DNA of 35,332 nt from UBA6244 sp041582875 (lineage in GTDB: Bacteria > Bacteroidota > Bacteroidia > Bacteroidales > F082): assembly GCA_041582875.1 (NCBI GenBank), contig JBFHGX010000027.1, positions 1 through 35,332 on the forward strand. The letters are read 5' to 3'. The position numbers and the translations under genes are program-made. The notes below the pieces were generated by a model, which searched no databases, was not told where the DNA came from, and saw only the letters and a program-made list of their open reading frames with translations. This document shows, piece after piece, positions 24,655-32,219 of this stretch. The stretch's first letter is position 1; each line of letters starts with the position of its first letter.

Positions 24655-25808
24655 GTTTTGACTTTCTTTTTGTTAATACTTAAATATATCATGAATCCCA
24701 GCCCGAGAACAAAAATAAAAGTGGAGATTATTTCTGCTTGCGTAACTTTCATTCCCCATAAATCGAAAAGGTTGTTCACGCGAATTTTCTCAATAAGAAA
24801 GCGTTCAGCTCCATTGAACATGAGGTAGATAGCGGTTAACATCCCAGGAATGGCTAGTTTTTTTCTTAAATTCCAGAGTAGCAAAAAAATGAGCAACGAC
24901 ATGGTTGTTTCATATAGCGGGGTAGGGAAGACAGCCTGAGCCAATTCATGACAATGGGGTCCGATGCAACCTTCTATTTTGATTCCGGAGTTTAAAATGT
25001 TGTGAGGATAGGTGTACGACCAAACCCAGTCGGGTAAAAACGAAAGCCAATCGGGCATGGGAGTCGTGTTGACAATTCCCCAATCTCCATCGCCAGACAC
25101 TTGGCACCCAATTCGTCCAATTCCGTAGGCGAGTATCAGAGAGGGAGCAATGCTGTCGGCCATCCGTTTCCATGGGATGCCATTTTTTTCGCCATAAATA
25201 CCCACCGCAAAAGCTGCTACGATGAGTCCACCATAAAAGGTGAGCCCGCTAAAACTTAACATCGACCCTATTGGATCGCGCATGAAATCATCCCAGTTCT
25301 CCAATTGATGAAAAACCTTGGCGCCAATGATTCCGAAAATAACGGCGATAAAAACAATGGACCAGGTTTGTTCAGGAGCGGATACGGTGATTTCTTTTAC
25401 AACGGGCGGGTTTAATACTTTGGCTTTCTTGGTGAAGAACTGGAGCGATGTTAATACAATGGCCAATACCAATCCTCCCCACCATGAGCCTTGATTCGAA
25501 AAAATAAAACTTTGTGGATTTTTGTCAAAATTTTGGTAATCAACAATGAGTCCTACAAGTTTAAAGCCTACAATTAATGTGACCAAAAATATTATTACAA
25601 GTTCAGTGATTCCGGCAGGCTCGCCAATTGTAGTTTTCTTGGTGGTAGACGATACAAAGCCCAACCCTTGCATTCGTTTAAGTTCCCTGTTTAAAAAGTA
25701 GGCGCCCGCAACAAAAGCCATGGCCAGAAAAAATCCATAGCTTTGAATGGGCAGATTGAGGTTGGTGCCAAACACATCGTTAATAAAGTCACTGATTCGT
25801 GGATACAT
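24651..25808 (-). CDS. lgt: Prolipoprotein diacylglyceryl transferase
   Basis: Attaches diacylglycerol from phosphatidylglycerol to the lipobox cysteine of prolipoproteins in the inner membrane. At 385 residues it is ~100 longer than E. coli Lgt, mainly because of two extra membrane segments and a charged loop at about 45-155. Lgt landmarks are IQSYGFFLAMAFVAG, FSGLTFYGGLI, the signature GRIGCQVSGDGDWG (GRIGN-F in Proteobacteria), PTPLYE, and GAERFLIEKIRVN. A lumenal CIGPHCHE cysteine pair is present. A long, GRIGC-type Lgt is what I expect in Bacteroidota. It heads the unit lgt-inositol monophosphatase. Confidence 0.93.
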   Translation of the reverse strand: MYPRISDFINDVFGTNLNLPIQSYGFFLAMAFVAGAYFLNRELKRMQGLGFVSSTTKKTTIGEPAGITELVIIFLVTLIVGFKLVGLIVDYQNFDKNPQSFIFSNQGSWWGGLVLAIVLTSLQFFTKKAKVLNPPVVKEITVSAPEQTWSIVFIAVIFGIIGAKVFHQLENWDDFMRDPIGSMLSFSGLTFYGGLIVAAFAVGIYGEKNGIPWKRMADSIAPSLILAYGIGRIGCQVSGDGDWGIVNTTPMPDWLSFLPDWVWSYTYPHNILNSGIKIEGCIGPHCHELAQAVFPTPLYETTMSLLIFLLLWNLRKKLAIPGMLTAIYLMFNGAERFLIEKIRVNNLFDLWGMKVTQAEIISTFIFVLGLGFMIYLSINKKKVKT

Positions 25809-25829
25809 ATTTCTTGTATTTCAGATGGA

Positions 25830-25837
25830 CAAAGATA
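25830..25837 (-). promoter_or_regulatory. Possible -7 element of lgt
   Basis: Minus-strand TATCTTTG (TAnnTTTG), 22 bp before the lgt ATG, in the 64-bp gap behind the EamA gene. No well-spaced TTG. Confidence 0.4.
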
Positions 25838-25872
25838 GCATATAACGCCAAAATCCGGCGAAAGCCAATGGT

Positions 25873-26808
25873 TTATTTATGATGAATATCAGTGTGTTCT
25901 TTATTGGCCTTTTGTTGATTTTTAGCAGGCCATTGTTGTATGAGGATCCCGGCAACGATAACTGCTAAACCAACAATGGTCGAGAGCAGAATAGGTTCTC
26001 CAACGAGTACCCGAATGAAAAATAATCCGATAAAAGGTGATAAATAGATTAAATTACTCACTTTGGCGGTATTTTCCGAAAAGTTAAGGGCTTTAAGCCA
26101 GATGACAAAGGTCAGGCTCATTTCGAAAAGTCCGATATAAAGACATCCTAAGAGTCCCCAACCATTTTCAGGAATGGGGTTGATGCTGTTTAATCCCAGA
26201 TAAATGATGAGATAAATCAACCCAAAAAACAAATTAAGTGCAATTTTTCCTGTGTCTTCTCGGGCATCTTTCATGTTGAGAATCCAGTAAAGTGCCCAGA
26301 TAATTGCACTTCCCGCTGCCAAAATAACCCCCAAAGGCTGATCAATTTGAGCCAGGTTCAAGTTTCCTTTGGTGCTGATAATCATTAACCCGCTAAAACT
26401 GATTAGTAAAGCCAAATAGCTTATCCAGCGAATGTGCTGTTTGAGGATGATTCCTGAAAGTAAAACCAACACAATGGGCCATAGGTAGTTTAGTGTTCCT
26501 GCAAGTTGTGCCTCCAGCAGCTGATAGGCCTTAAACAGGACGAGATAATACAAAAATGGATTGAAAAACCCCATGATGGCCGACCGACGCCATTGACCAG
26601 CTGTAATACGTTTTAGTTTAATGCGGTTAACGCTGAGTTGATTGTATGCCGTTAAGCTTAAAAAGCCAAATAAAGCCGACCAAAATAACATGATGTCGAA
26701 AGGCATTGTGTCGAGGGTTAGCTTGAAGGCCGAACTCATGGTCGACCAAAAGAGGATGGCTACGAAAGCCAGTAAATAGGCCTTTTTTTGCGGTGAATGC
26801 ACTCTCAT
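25873..26808 (-). CDS. EamA-family (drug/metabolite transporter) permease
   Basis: A 311-residue inner-membrane transporter with ten predicted helices in two EamA repeats (about 9-140 and 155-290). Typical features are the N-terminal AYLLAFVAILFWSTMSSAFKL, the GFFNPFLYYLVLFKAYQLLEAQ block of repeat 1, and the matching LYIGLFEMSLTFVIWLKALNFS block of repeat 2. It ends with a polar His/Lys-rich tail. The substrate is unknown; the family exports amino acids, metabolites or drugs. It starts 12 bp after the SLC13 gene on the same strand, so both transporters are co-expressed. Confidence 0.93.
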   Translation of the reverse strand: MRVHSPQKKAYLLAFVAILFWSTMSSAFKLTLDTMPFDIMLFWSALFGFLSLTAYNQLSVNRIKLKRITAGQWRRSAIMGFFNPFLYYLVLFKAYQLLEAQLAGTLNYLWPIVLVLLSGIILKQHIRWISYLALLISFSGLMIISTKGNLNLAQIDQPLGVILAAGSAIIWALYWILNMKDAREDTGKIALNLFFGLIYLIIYLGLNSINPIPENGWGLLGCLYIGLFEMSLTFVIWLKALNFSENTAKVSNLIYLSPFIGLFFIRVLVGEPILLSTIVGLAVIVAGILIQQWPAKNQQKANKEHTDIHHK

Positions 26809-26820
26809 AAATGGGTCGGA

Positions 26821-28329
26821 TTATTGTGCTAAATGAGCCCAGTTTGGCATTTGGTTGATATCAATATTGAAAAGCGCTGTTCCCCAGAAATAAGTTGCTA
26901 ACACAATGACTATAACCCCAATCAGGTTGAGAAGGAGCCCGGTTTTGGTCATTTGCCCAATCGAAAGTTGGTTCGATCCGAAAACGATAGCGTTAGGTGG
27001 TGTGGCAACAGGTAGCATAAAGGCCATTGAAGCACTTAGTGTGGCTGGCAACATCAAGAGTAGAGGGTTAATATTCAGGCTAATTGAAATGCCTGCAAGA
27101 ACTGGCAGTATCATTTCTGTAGTAGCTGTATTGGAAGTGAGTTCAGTTAAAGAGGTCATGGAAAGCGCCACTACGGCGATGATCATGATCAATGGGAGTC
27201 CTTCCGCAGAAGCCATTTGCTGACCTACCCAGGTCGATAATCCCGATTCTTTAAAAGCTCCGGCTAGTGCAAATCCTCCTCCAAATAACAGCACAATGTT
27301 CCATGGTAATCCTGTAGTTGATTTCCAATCCATGAGCCGGGTTCCCTTCTTTTTTGATGCAGGTATGATAAACAGCAAAATGGAGATGGCGATGGCTATG
27401 GTTCCATCGTTGATATATTTTGGATATGATAATAGCGAACTCCATCCCGGTATGTGAAAATCACCGATGTTAATATTGGCACGTGTTAGCCAACCAAGAG
27501 CCAGTATAACGAATAGCGCTAAAATTATTTTTTGTTCCCTTGTAGCTTTTCCCAGACTATGGTATTCTTTCTTTAATGTTGCTTTGGTTTCACGTGTTGA
27601 AAACTGTTTGGGCTTGAATCCGTAGTTTAAAATGATCCATGCCAAAGCCAACATCAACAAACTGATGGGCATAGCAAATAAAAACCAACTTCCAAAACTG
27701 ATTTCAGGAGCCAATGGAAACATGATTTGGAAAATTCGGGCAAAAGATAAATTGGGTGGGGTTCCTACAAGGGTAGCAATTCCTCCAATGGAGGCACTAT
27801 ATGCTACTCCCAGCAATAAACCAGTTGTGAATTTTTGATTGGATTGTTCATCCATGAAGTCGCTTAGTTTTTTTGTGATAGACAATACAATGGGAACCAT
27901 CATCATGGCGGTAGCCGTATTTGATATCCACATGGATAAAAATGCAGTGGCAGCCATGAAGCCAAGCAAGACTCGTTGAGGGCTCGTTCCAGTGAATAAC
28001 ATTATTTTGAGTGCTATCCTGCGATGAAGATCCCATTTTTGCATGGCTAGAGCCATTATAAACCCGCCAATAAACAGAAAAATTACATGGTTAAAATAAG
28101 CAGAAGAAACACTCTTTCCGTCCATTACACCCATTGTTGGAAACAAAACAACAGGTAACAACGATGTGATGGCCAATGGAATGACTTCTGTAATCCACCA
28201 ACCTGCCATTAATAGCGCAATAGCAAGTGTGTATGTGACCGTGGGCTGACCAGGTACCAAGTCAACAAATATTACGATCCAAAGAAATACCAATGGGATT
28301 AAACCAAATCCAATAATCTGTTTCACCAT
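26821..28329 (-). CDS. SLC13/DASS family Na+-coupled anion transporter
   Basis: A 502-residue transporter for dicarboxylates or sulphate-like anions, driven by Na+. Both inverted-repeat SNT motifs that bind substrate and Na+ are visible: WISNTATAMMMVPI in repeat 1 and LTSNTATTEMILPVL in repeat 2. The AGWWITEVIPLAITSLLPVVLFP block and the ATPPNAIVFGS segment are typical of the VcINDY/NaDC group. The start MVKQIIGFGLIP at 28329 is preferred; an ATG 66 bp upstream adds a polar tail not usual in the family. Which anion is carried is not decided. Co-transcribed with the EamA gene. Confidence 0.94.
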   Translation of the reverse strand: MVKQIIGFGLIPLVFLWIVIFVDLVPGQPTVTYTLAIALLMAGWWITEVIPLAITSLLPVVLFPTMGVMDGKSVSSAYFNHVIFLFIGGFIMALAMQKWDLHRRIALKIMLFTGTSPQRVLLGFMAATAFLSMWISNTATAMMMVPIVLSITKKLSDFMDEQSNQKFTTGLLLGVAYSASIGGIATLVGTPPNLSFARIFQIMFPLAPEISFGSWFLFAMPISLLMLALAWIILNYGFKPKQFSTRETKATLKKEYHSLGKATREQKIILALFVILALGWLTRANINIGDFHIPGWSSLLSYPKYINDGTIAIAISILLFIIPASKKKGTRLMDWKSTTGLPWNIVLLFGGGFALAGAFKESGLSTWVGQQMASAEGLPLIMIIAVVALSMTSLTELTSNTATTEMILPVLAGISISLNINPLLLMLPATLSASMAFMLPVATPPNAIVFGSNQLSIGQMTKTGLLLNLIGVIVIVLATYFWGTALFNIDINQMPNWAHLAQ

Positions 28330-28507
28330 GAAGCTAATGTATTGAAAAAAATGATTGTAAATACTTTTTTTAACTTCAATAAATAATACTGTCATTTAAA
28401 AGTGTCATAATGCTAATGATTTTTATTCCGGACTTTACATGGTGATCAGGAGACTATTTGCAAATTTCCAGATGAAAAATTAGCAGATTGAATCGGCTGT
28501 TATTTAG

Positions 28508-28525
28508 TTGTTAAAAATATCACAA
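28508..28525. promoter_or_regulatory. Candidate Rex operator in front of carbamate kinase
   Basis: TTGTTAAAAATATCACAA is an imperfect 18-bp palindrome close to the Rex consensus TTGTGAA-N4-TTCACAA (and the TTGTTAA variant known from clostridia). It lies 9 bp upstream of the likely -33 box. It matches the site in front of rex (30255-30272) at 15 of 18 positions. Confidence 0.55.
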
Positions 28526-28534
28526 TAGATTCGA

Positions 28535-28560
28535 TTGTACCATAAAAAACTGTATTTTTG
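28535..28560 (+). promoter_or_regulatory. Probable promoter of the carbamate kinase gene
   Basis: TTG (28535-28537) and TATTTTTG (28553-28560) with a 15-bp spacer, shorter than the usual ~19. The -7 box is perfect. The predicted leader is about 15 nt. Confidence 0.5.
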
Positions 28561-28581
28561 CTTCCTATTTTATAAAAAATA

Positions 28582-29532
28582 ATGAATATGAGGAAGTTAG
28601 CAGTTGTTGCGTTTGGGGGAAATGCGTTGCTTAGGGCCGGGCAAAAGGGAACCATTTCTGAACAAGAGTTAAATGCAAAGGAAGCAAGTCAGAATTTGGT
28701 GAAGCTGATCAAGAGAAATTACGATTTGGTGCTTACTCATGGTAACGGACCACAGGTAGGTAATATATTATTGGCCAATACAGCAGGAAATAAATTGTAT
28801 GGAGTTCCCGATATGCCACTGGATATCAGTGTAGCCTATTCACAAGGCTTTATTGGGTATATTTTGGAGCAACAGCTTCGCAATGTGTTGATGAAAGAAG
28901 ATTTGGAATCTGATATTATCTCAATTATCACCCAAGTTCTTGTCAATAAGGACGATCCTGCATTTAAAAACCCTACTAAACCCATCGGACCCTATTATAA
29001 AAAAGACGAAGCTGACAAAATAATGGCTGAAAGTGGATCCATATACAAGGAGGATGCAGCAGGCCGAGGTTGGAGAAAAGTAGTTGCCTCCCCCAGACCC
29101 TTGGTAATTTTCAATCGTAAATCCATCGAGCAAATCGCGCGTAGTGGACATATTGTGATTGCTGTTGGTGGCGGAGGAATCCCTTGTTACTACAAGGAAG
29201 AAAATCTGTTGGAAGGTATTGATGCTGTTATTGATAAGGATTTAGCTTCGTCGTTATTGGCTGCTCAGGTGCGTGCTGACAAATTTTTTATTCTTACCGA
29301 TGTGCCTAAAGTTTGTTTAAACTTTAATACTCCTCAACAAAAATCACTCGACCGGCTGAATATTGCAGATGCTAAGCGCTATCTTGAAGAAGGTCAGTTT
29401 GGTGAAGGGAGTATGGGGCCCAAGATTAAAGCGGCCATTAAGTTTGTTGAAAGAAGTGGTAAGGATGCCATTATTACTGAAACTACACTGCTTGGAGTAG
29501 ATAATGGCGGAACGCGCATTACCATGGTCTAA
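28582..29532 (+). CDS. arcC: Carbamate kinase
   Basis: Catalyses carbamoyl phosphate + ADP to carbamate + ATP, usually the last step of fermentative arginine or agmatine breakdown. The product is 316 residues, a normal length. Amino-acid-kinase motifs are VVAFGGNALLRAGQKG at the N-terminus, LTHGNGPQVGNILLAN, GRGWRKVVASPRP, AVGGGGIPC and EGIDAVIDKDLASSLLA, ending with GSMGPKIKAAIKF and GGTRITMV. A second ATG two codons in is also possible. No arginine deiminase or ornithine carbamoyltransferase gene is nearby, so here it stands alone. It converges on rex and has a Rex-like site upstream. Confidence 0.95.
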   Translation: MNMRKLAVVAFGGNALLRAGQKGTISEQELNAKEASQNLVKLIKRNYDLVLTHGNGPQVGNILLANTAGNKLYGVPDMPLDISVAYSQGFIGYILEQQLRNVLMKEDLESDIISIITQVLVNKDDPAFKNPTKPIGPYYKKDEADKIMAESGSIYKEDAAGRGWRKVVASPRPLVIFNRKSIEQIARSGHIVIAVGGGGIPCYYKEENLLEGIDAVIDKDLASSLLAAQVRADKFFILTDVPKVCLNFNTPQQKSLDRLNIADAKRYLEEGQFGEGSMGPKIKAAIKFVERSGKDAIITETTLLGVDNGGTRITMV

Positions 29533-29536
29533 ATTA

Positions 29537-29587
29537 ATATAGTAAAACAAAAAAAGCGGCATAGCCGCTTTTTTTGTTTTACTATAT
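29537..29587. terminator. Bidirectional terminator between arcC and rex
   Basis: A perfect 24-bp stem (29537-29560 with 29564-29587) around an ATA loop, with AGCGGC/GCCGCT at the tip and long A/T runs below. The left foot begins 5 bp after the arcC stop. The right foot contains the rex stop codon at 29582-29584. Confidence 0.92.
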
Positions 29588-30247
29588 GAGGTCCGGATTT
29601 TCTTCTTTGTTGCGCATTTTGACATAAAAAGCTACTTTTTCAAGCGTCGTAATCATGTCATATTCTTCAAGATATACATATTCGGGAACATCGATGGGTT
29701 TTGGGGTGTAGTTAAGTAGTCCTTTGATTCCTGCCGCAACCAATTCGTTGGCAGTTTGGCTTGCGTTTTGAGCCGGAACGGTGATAATCCCTATTTCAAT
29801 ACCTTCTCTTTCAATAATTTCCTTCATTCGGTCGGCAGCGTAACATGGTACTCCATTCATGATATTGCCAATTTTATCCGGATTGGTGTCGAATCCGGCA
29901 ACGATGGACAGTTTGTGTCGTTTACCACTAAAATAGTTAATGAGTGCTCGTCCGAGATTTCCCATCCCAACAATGGCTACCTTAATACCCTCATCACTAT
30001 CAATAATATTGGCAATGAGTTCAATAAGTTCTTTGATGTTGTATCCTTTTCTTAAGGTGCCTGAATAGCCAATTAGCATTAAATCTCGCCTTACCTGAAC
30101 AGGTGTAATATGTTGAATAGTAGCTATTTCATGCGAAAAAATATGGCTCTTTCCTCGACTTAGGCATAATAGCAATGCACGTCTGTACTGACTTAACCTG
30201 GCTATGGTTTTGTGCGGCAGGTGATTAAAAGTTTCTTTTTCCTCCAT
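29582..30247 (-). CDS. rex: Redox-sensing transcriptional repressor Rex
   Basis: A 221-residue dimeric repressor that binds DNA when NAD+ is high and lets go when NADH rises, as under oxygen limitation. The N-terminal winged helix (about 10-75) shows LPHKTIARLSQYRRALL, the recognition region QHITPVQVRRDLMLIGYSG and a GYNIKEL wing. The Rossmann domain starts at VAIVGMGNLGRALINYF. The C-terminal swapped helix ends the protein (EYDMITTLEKVAFYVKMRN). All hallmarks are intact. Its own promoter carries Rex-like sites, implying autoregulation. The last codon is inside the terminator stem. Confidence 0.97.
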   Translation of the reverse strand: MEEKETFNHLPHKTIARLSQYRRALLLCLSRGKSHIFSHEIATIQHITPVQVRRDLMLIGYSGTLRKGYNIKELIELIANIIDSDEGIKVAIVGMGNLGRALINYFSGKRHKLSIVAGFDTNPDKIGNIMNGVPCYAADRMKEIIEREGIEIGIITVPAQNASQTANELVAAGIKGLLNYTPKPIDVPEYVYLEEYDMITTLEKVAFYVKMRNKEENPDLI

Positions 30248-30254
30248 TGAATAT

Positions 30255-30272
30255 TTGTGAAATATATAACAA
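30255..30272. promoter_or_regulatory. Candidate Rex operator overlapping the rex start point
   Basis: TTGTGAAATATATAACAA, an 18-bp imperfect palindrome (16 of 18 positions symmetric) with one perfect Rex half-site, TTGTGAA. It lies directly downstream of the rex -7 box, where a bound repressor would block initiation. Confidence 0.6.
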
Positions 30273-30275
30273 TCA

Positions 30276-30306
30276 CAAAAGTACGCGGGTTGTTTGATCT
30301 ATCCAA
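30276..30306 (-). promoter_or_regulatory. Promoter of rex
   Basis: On the minus strand TTG (30304-30306), a 20-bp spacer and TACTTTTG (30276-30283) match both Bacteroidota boxes. The predicted start point is near 30270, inside the candidate operator. Confidence 0.62.
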
Positions 30307-30310
30307 ATAA

Positions 30311-30328
30311 TTGTTAATAAAATAACAC
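30311..30328. promoter_or_regulatory. Second, weaker Rex-like site upstream of the rex promoter
   Basis: TTGTTAATAAAATAACAC matches the carbamate kinase site at 14 of 18 positions. It lies 4 bp upstream of the -33 box, so two sites would flank the promoter. It is also part of a longer AATAAAATAAC/GTTATTTATT inverted repeat. Confidence 0.4.
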
Positions 30329-30406
30329 TGTTATTTATTAGCTCTTAAACTTACAGTTAGATTTTATGCTTAACAACTTGAAACAATCGATTTCGGGAAT
30401 TACTAT

Positions 30407-31375
30407 CTAGGATGCGTTGACGATACTCCAAATCATGAAAACCAGATAGGAAAGAATCAAAACAGCCCCTTCGTATCGGGTAATTGTTTTGGAAGTTTTG
30501 CCCGTATAGATGACAAAGGCAATAAATAGTCCGGAGGCAAATAGAATCCCCAGATCGATGTTGTGAGTAGTTTCGTAAGAAATGGGATGAATGGTGGCGC
30601 TTACTCCAAGAACAAGAAATATATTGAAAATATTGCTGCCCAGAACATTACCGAGGGCGATATCGGTATTTTTCTTTATAGCAGCTACGATGCTGGTGAC
30701 CAGTTCAGGCAAGGAAGTCGCTACTGCAATTACCGTCATTCCCATCATGGAATCTGAAATGCCCCATTGCGCACCAATTGTAGTCGTGCTGCTTACAATC
30801 CATTGTCCTCCAAAATACAAACCTGCCATGCCGCTTACAATATAGGCAATTGCTTTAAACCAGCTCATGTGTTTAGGCTGCTCGATGGCCGGAATTTCGT
30901 CAGGTTCGTTGCCTGATTTAAAGAATATTAAATACAAAACGTAGGTAAACATGACCAAAAGTATTCCACCATCGAAGCGGTCGATTACATTAATTGCTTT
31001 GAAAAATAAGAAATCGTTGGCCAGCATAATCAACACAAGAATGGCCATTAGATTGATCCAAACATCTCTTTTGTAGATGCTTCTGCTTGCTTTAATGGGG
31101 AAGATGAGTGCTGTAATTCCAACGATGAGCAACGTGTTCATCAGGTTGCTACCAATCACATTACCAATGGCAAGACCCGTTTTTCCTGAAATACTTGCAA
31201 AAACATTGATGATTAATTCGGGAAGTGAAGTGCCAATGGCCACCACAGTTAATCCAATTACCAATTGTGAGAGACCAAGTTTAGTGCCTGCAGATGAAGC
31301 TCCATCAACGAGGAATTGTGCTCCAAATATCAGGATGGTAAATCCGGTAATTAAAATAAGGTATTCCTGCATCAT
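30407..31375 (-). CDS. CaCA family Na+/Ca2+ (cation) antiporter
   Basis: A 322-residue inner-membrane antiporter, YrbG-like, with ten predicted helices in two inverted repeats joined by a cytoplasmic loop (about 153-170, KSGNEPDEIPAIEQPKH). Both alpha repeats are complete. The first reads VVAIGTSLPELIINVFAS and GNVIGSNLMNTLLIVG; the second reads VIAVATSLPELVTSIVAA and GNVLGSNIFNIFLVLG. These carry the ion-binding Glu and the GNxxGSN motif. The start is one of two adjacent ATGs (31375 or 31372). It begins 2 bp after the yggS stop, so the two form an operon. Whether Ca2+ or another cation is exported is not settled. Confidence 0.94.
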   Translation of the reverse strand: MMQEYLILITGFTILIFGAQFLVDGASSAGTKLGLSQLVIGLTVVAIGTSLPELIINVFASISGKTGLAIGNVIGSNLMNTLLIVGITALIFPIKASRSIYKRDVWINLMAILVLIMLANDFLFFKAINVIDRFDGGILLVMFTYVLYLIFFKSGNEPDEIPAIEQPKHMSWFKAIAYIVSGMAGLYFGGQWIVSSTTTIGAQWGISDSMMGMTVIAVATSLPELVTSIVAAIKKNTDIALGNVLGSNIFNIFLVLGVSATIHPISYETTHNIDLGILFASGLFIAFVIYTGKTSKTITRYEGAVLILSYLVFMIWSIVNAS

Positions 31376-31377
31376 GA

Positions 31378-32052
31378 TTATTTATGGTAATTTCTGGCGC
31401 CAAATATAGCTGTTCCAATTCTAATCATGGTGCTTCCAGCCTCAATGGCCAGTTGAAAATCATCAGACATGCCCATGGATAATTCGCAGAAGTGTTCTTG
31501 GGAAGGGAAAAATTGCTGTTTAATTGTGGTGAAAATATCCTTTAGATGACTAAATTCACGTGTTACCTGTGCCTTGTTATCTGTAAAAGTAGCCATTCCC
31601 ATTACGCCCGTCAAGCGGATGTTTTTCAGTTCTTTATAATCTTCCCCTAATAATATTTCTTGTGCTTCTTCAAGGTTAAGTCCAAATTTAGTGTCCTCTT
31701 CAGCAATGTGAAACTGCAACAAACAGTCAATGATACGGTTGTTAATTATAGCCTGTTTGTTGATTTCCTTCATGAGCTTAAGACTGTCAACTGCATGAAT
31801 AAGTGTTACAAAAGGGGCAATGGTTTTTACTTTATTGGTTTGCAAATGACCGATATAGTGCCAGTGGATGTCTTTGGGAAGAACCTCGTATTTTTCCGCC
31901 ATATCCTGTGCCTTGTTTTCTCCAAAGACACGTTGTCCGGCATGGTAAGCTTCCATAATATCCTCGATGGGTTTGGTTTTAGATACAGCAATAAGTTTGA
32001 CCTCTGCAGGGATTTGTTGTTGGTAATGGCGTAAGTTTTCTTGGATACTCAT
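31378..32052 (-). CDS. YggS/PLPBP family pyridoxal-phosphate homeostasis protein
   Basis: A 224-residue single-domain alanine-racemase-like protein that binds PLP and balances vitamin B6 and amino-acid pools; no enzymatic activity is known. PLP lysine in KLIAVSKTKP, followed by FGENKAQDM, HWHYIGHLQTNKVK, and the C-terminal phosphate-binding ELSMGMSDDFQLAIEAGSTM and RIGTAIFGAR. The start MSIQENLRHY at 32052 was chosen because a -7 element at 32069 lies between it and the longer ATG at 32088. First gene of the yggS-antiporter unit. Confidence 0.95.
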   Translation of the reverse strand: MSIQENLRHYQQQIPAEVKLIAVSKTKPIEDIMEAYHAGQRVFGENKAQDMAEKYEVLPKDIHWHYIGHLQTNKVKTIAPFVTLIHAVDSLKLMKEINKQAIINNRIIDCLLQFHIAEEDTKFGLNLEEAQEILLGEDYKELKNIRLTGVMGMATFTDNKAQVTREFSHLKDIFTTIKQQFFPSQEHFCELSMGMSDDFQLAIEAGSTMIRIGTAIFGARNYHK

Positions 32053-32068
32053 TTCAGGAATTTTTGTG

Positions 32069-32076
32069 CAAAGATA
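32069..32076 (-). promoter_or_regulatory. Possible -7 element of the yggS unit
   Basis: Minus-strand TATCTTTG (TAnnTTTG), with TTCG in place of TTTG 18 bp upstream. It supports the shorter yggS start. Confidence 0.45.
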
Positions 32077-32126
32077 AGCTTTAACCAATTTTTTCGAACC
32101 AGATGTGTAGACAAATATGGATTGTT

Positions 32127-32134
32127 TACTTTTG
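32127..32134 (+). promoter_or_regulatory. Possible -7 element of the serine dehydratase gene
   Basis: TACTTTTG (TAnnTTTG), giving a leader of about 80 nt to the ATG at 32220. The longer reading frame opening at 32103 would begin upstream of this box. Confidence 0.42.
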
Positions 32135-32219
32135 TTTGGAAGTGATGCCTTCAGGAGGCAGAAAAGTTTGGAATTGTGTTTCGCATCTTCATATTAATCA
32201 CATTTTTACAATTACGGAC

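Noticed and set aside
27588..27612. GTTTCACGTG inside the SLC13 gene as a possible parS site
   Set aside because: Only the left half and the CACGTG core match the parS palindrome; the right half is TTGAA instead of AAACA, and it lies within a coding region. A similar partial match near 31556 was rejected for the same reason.
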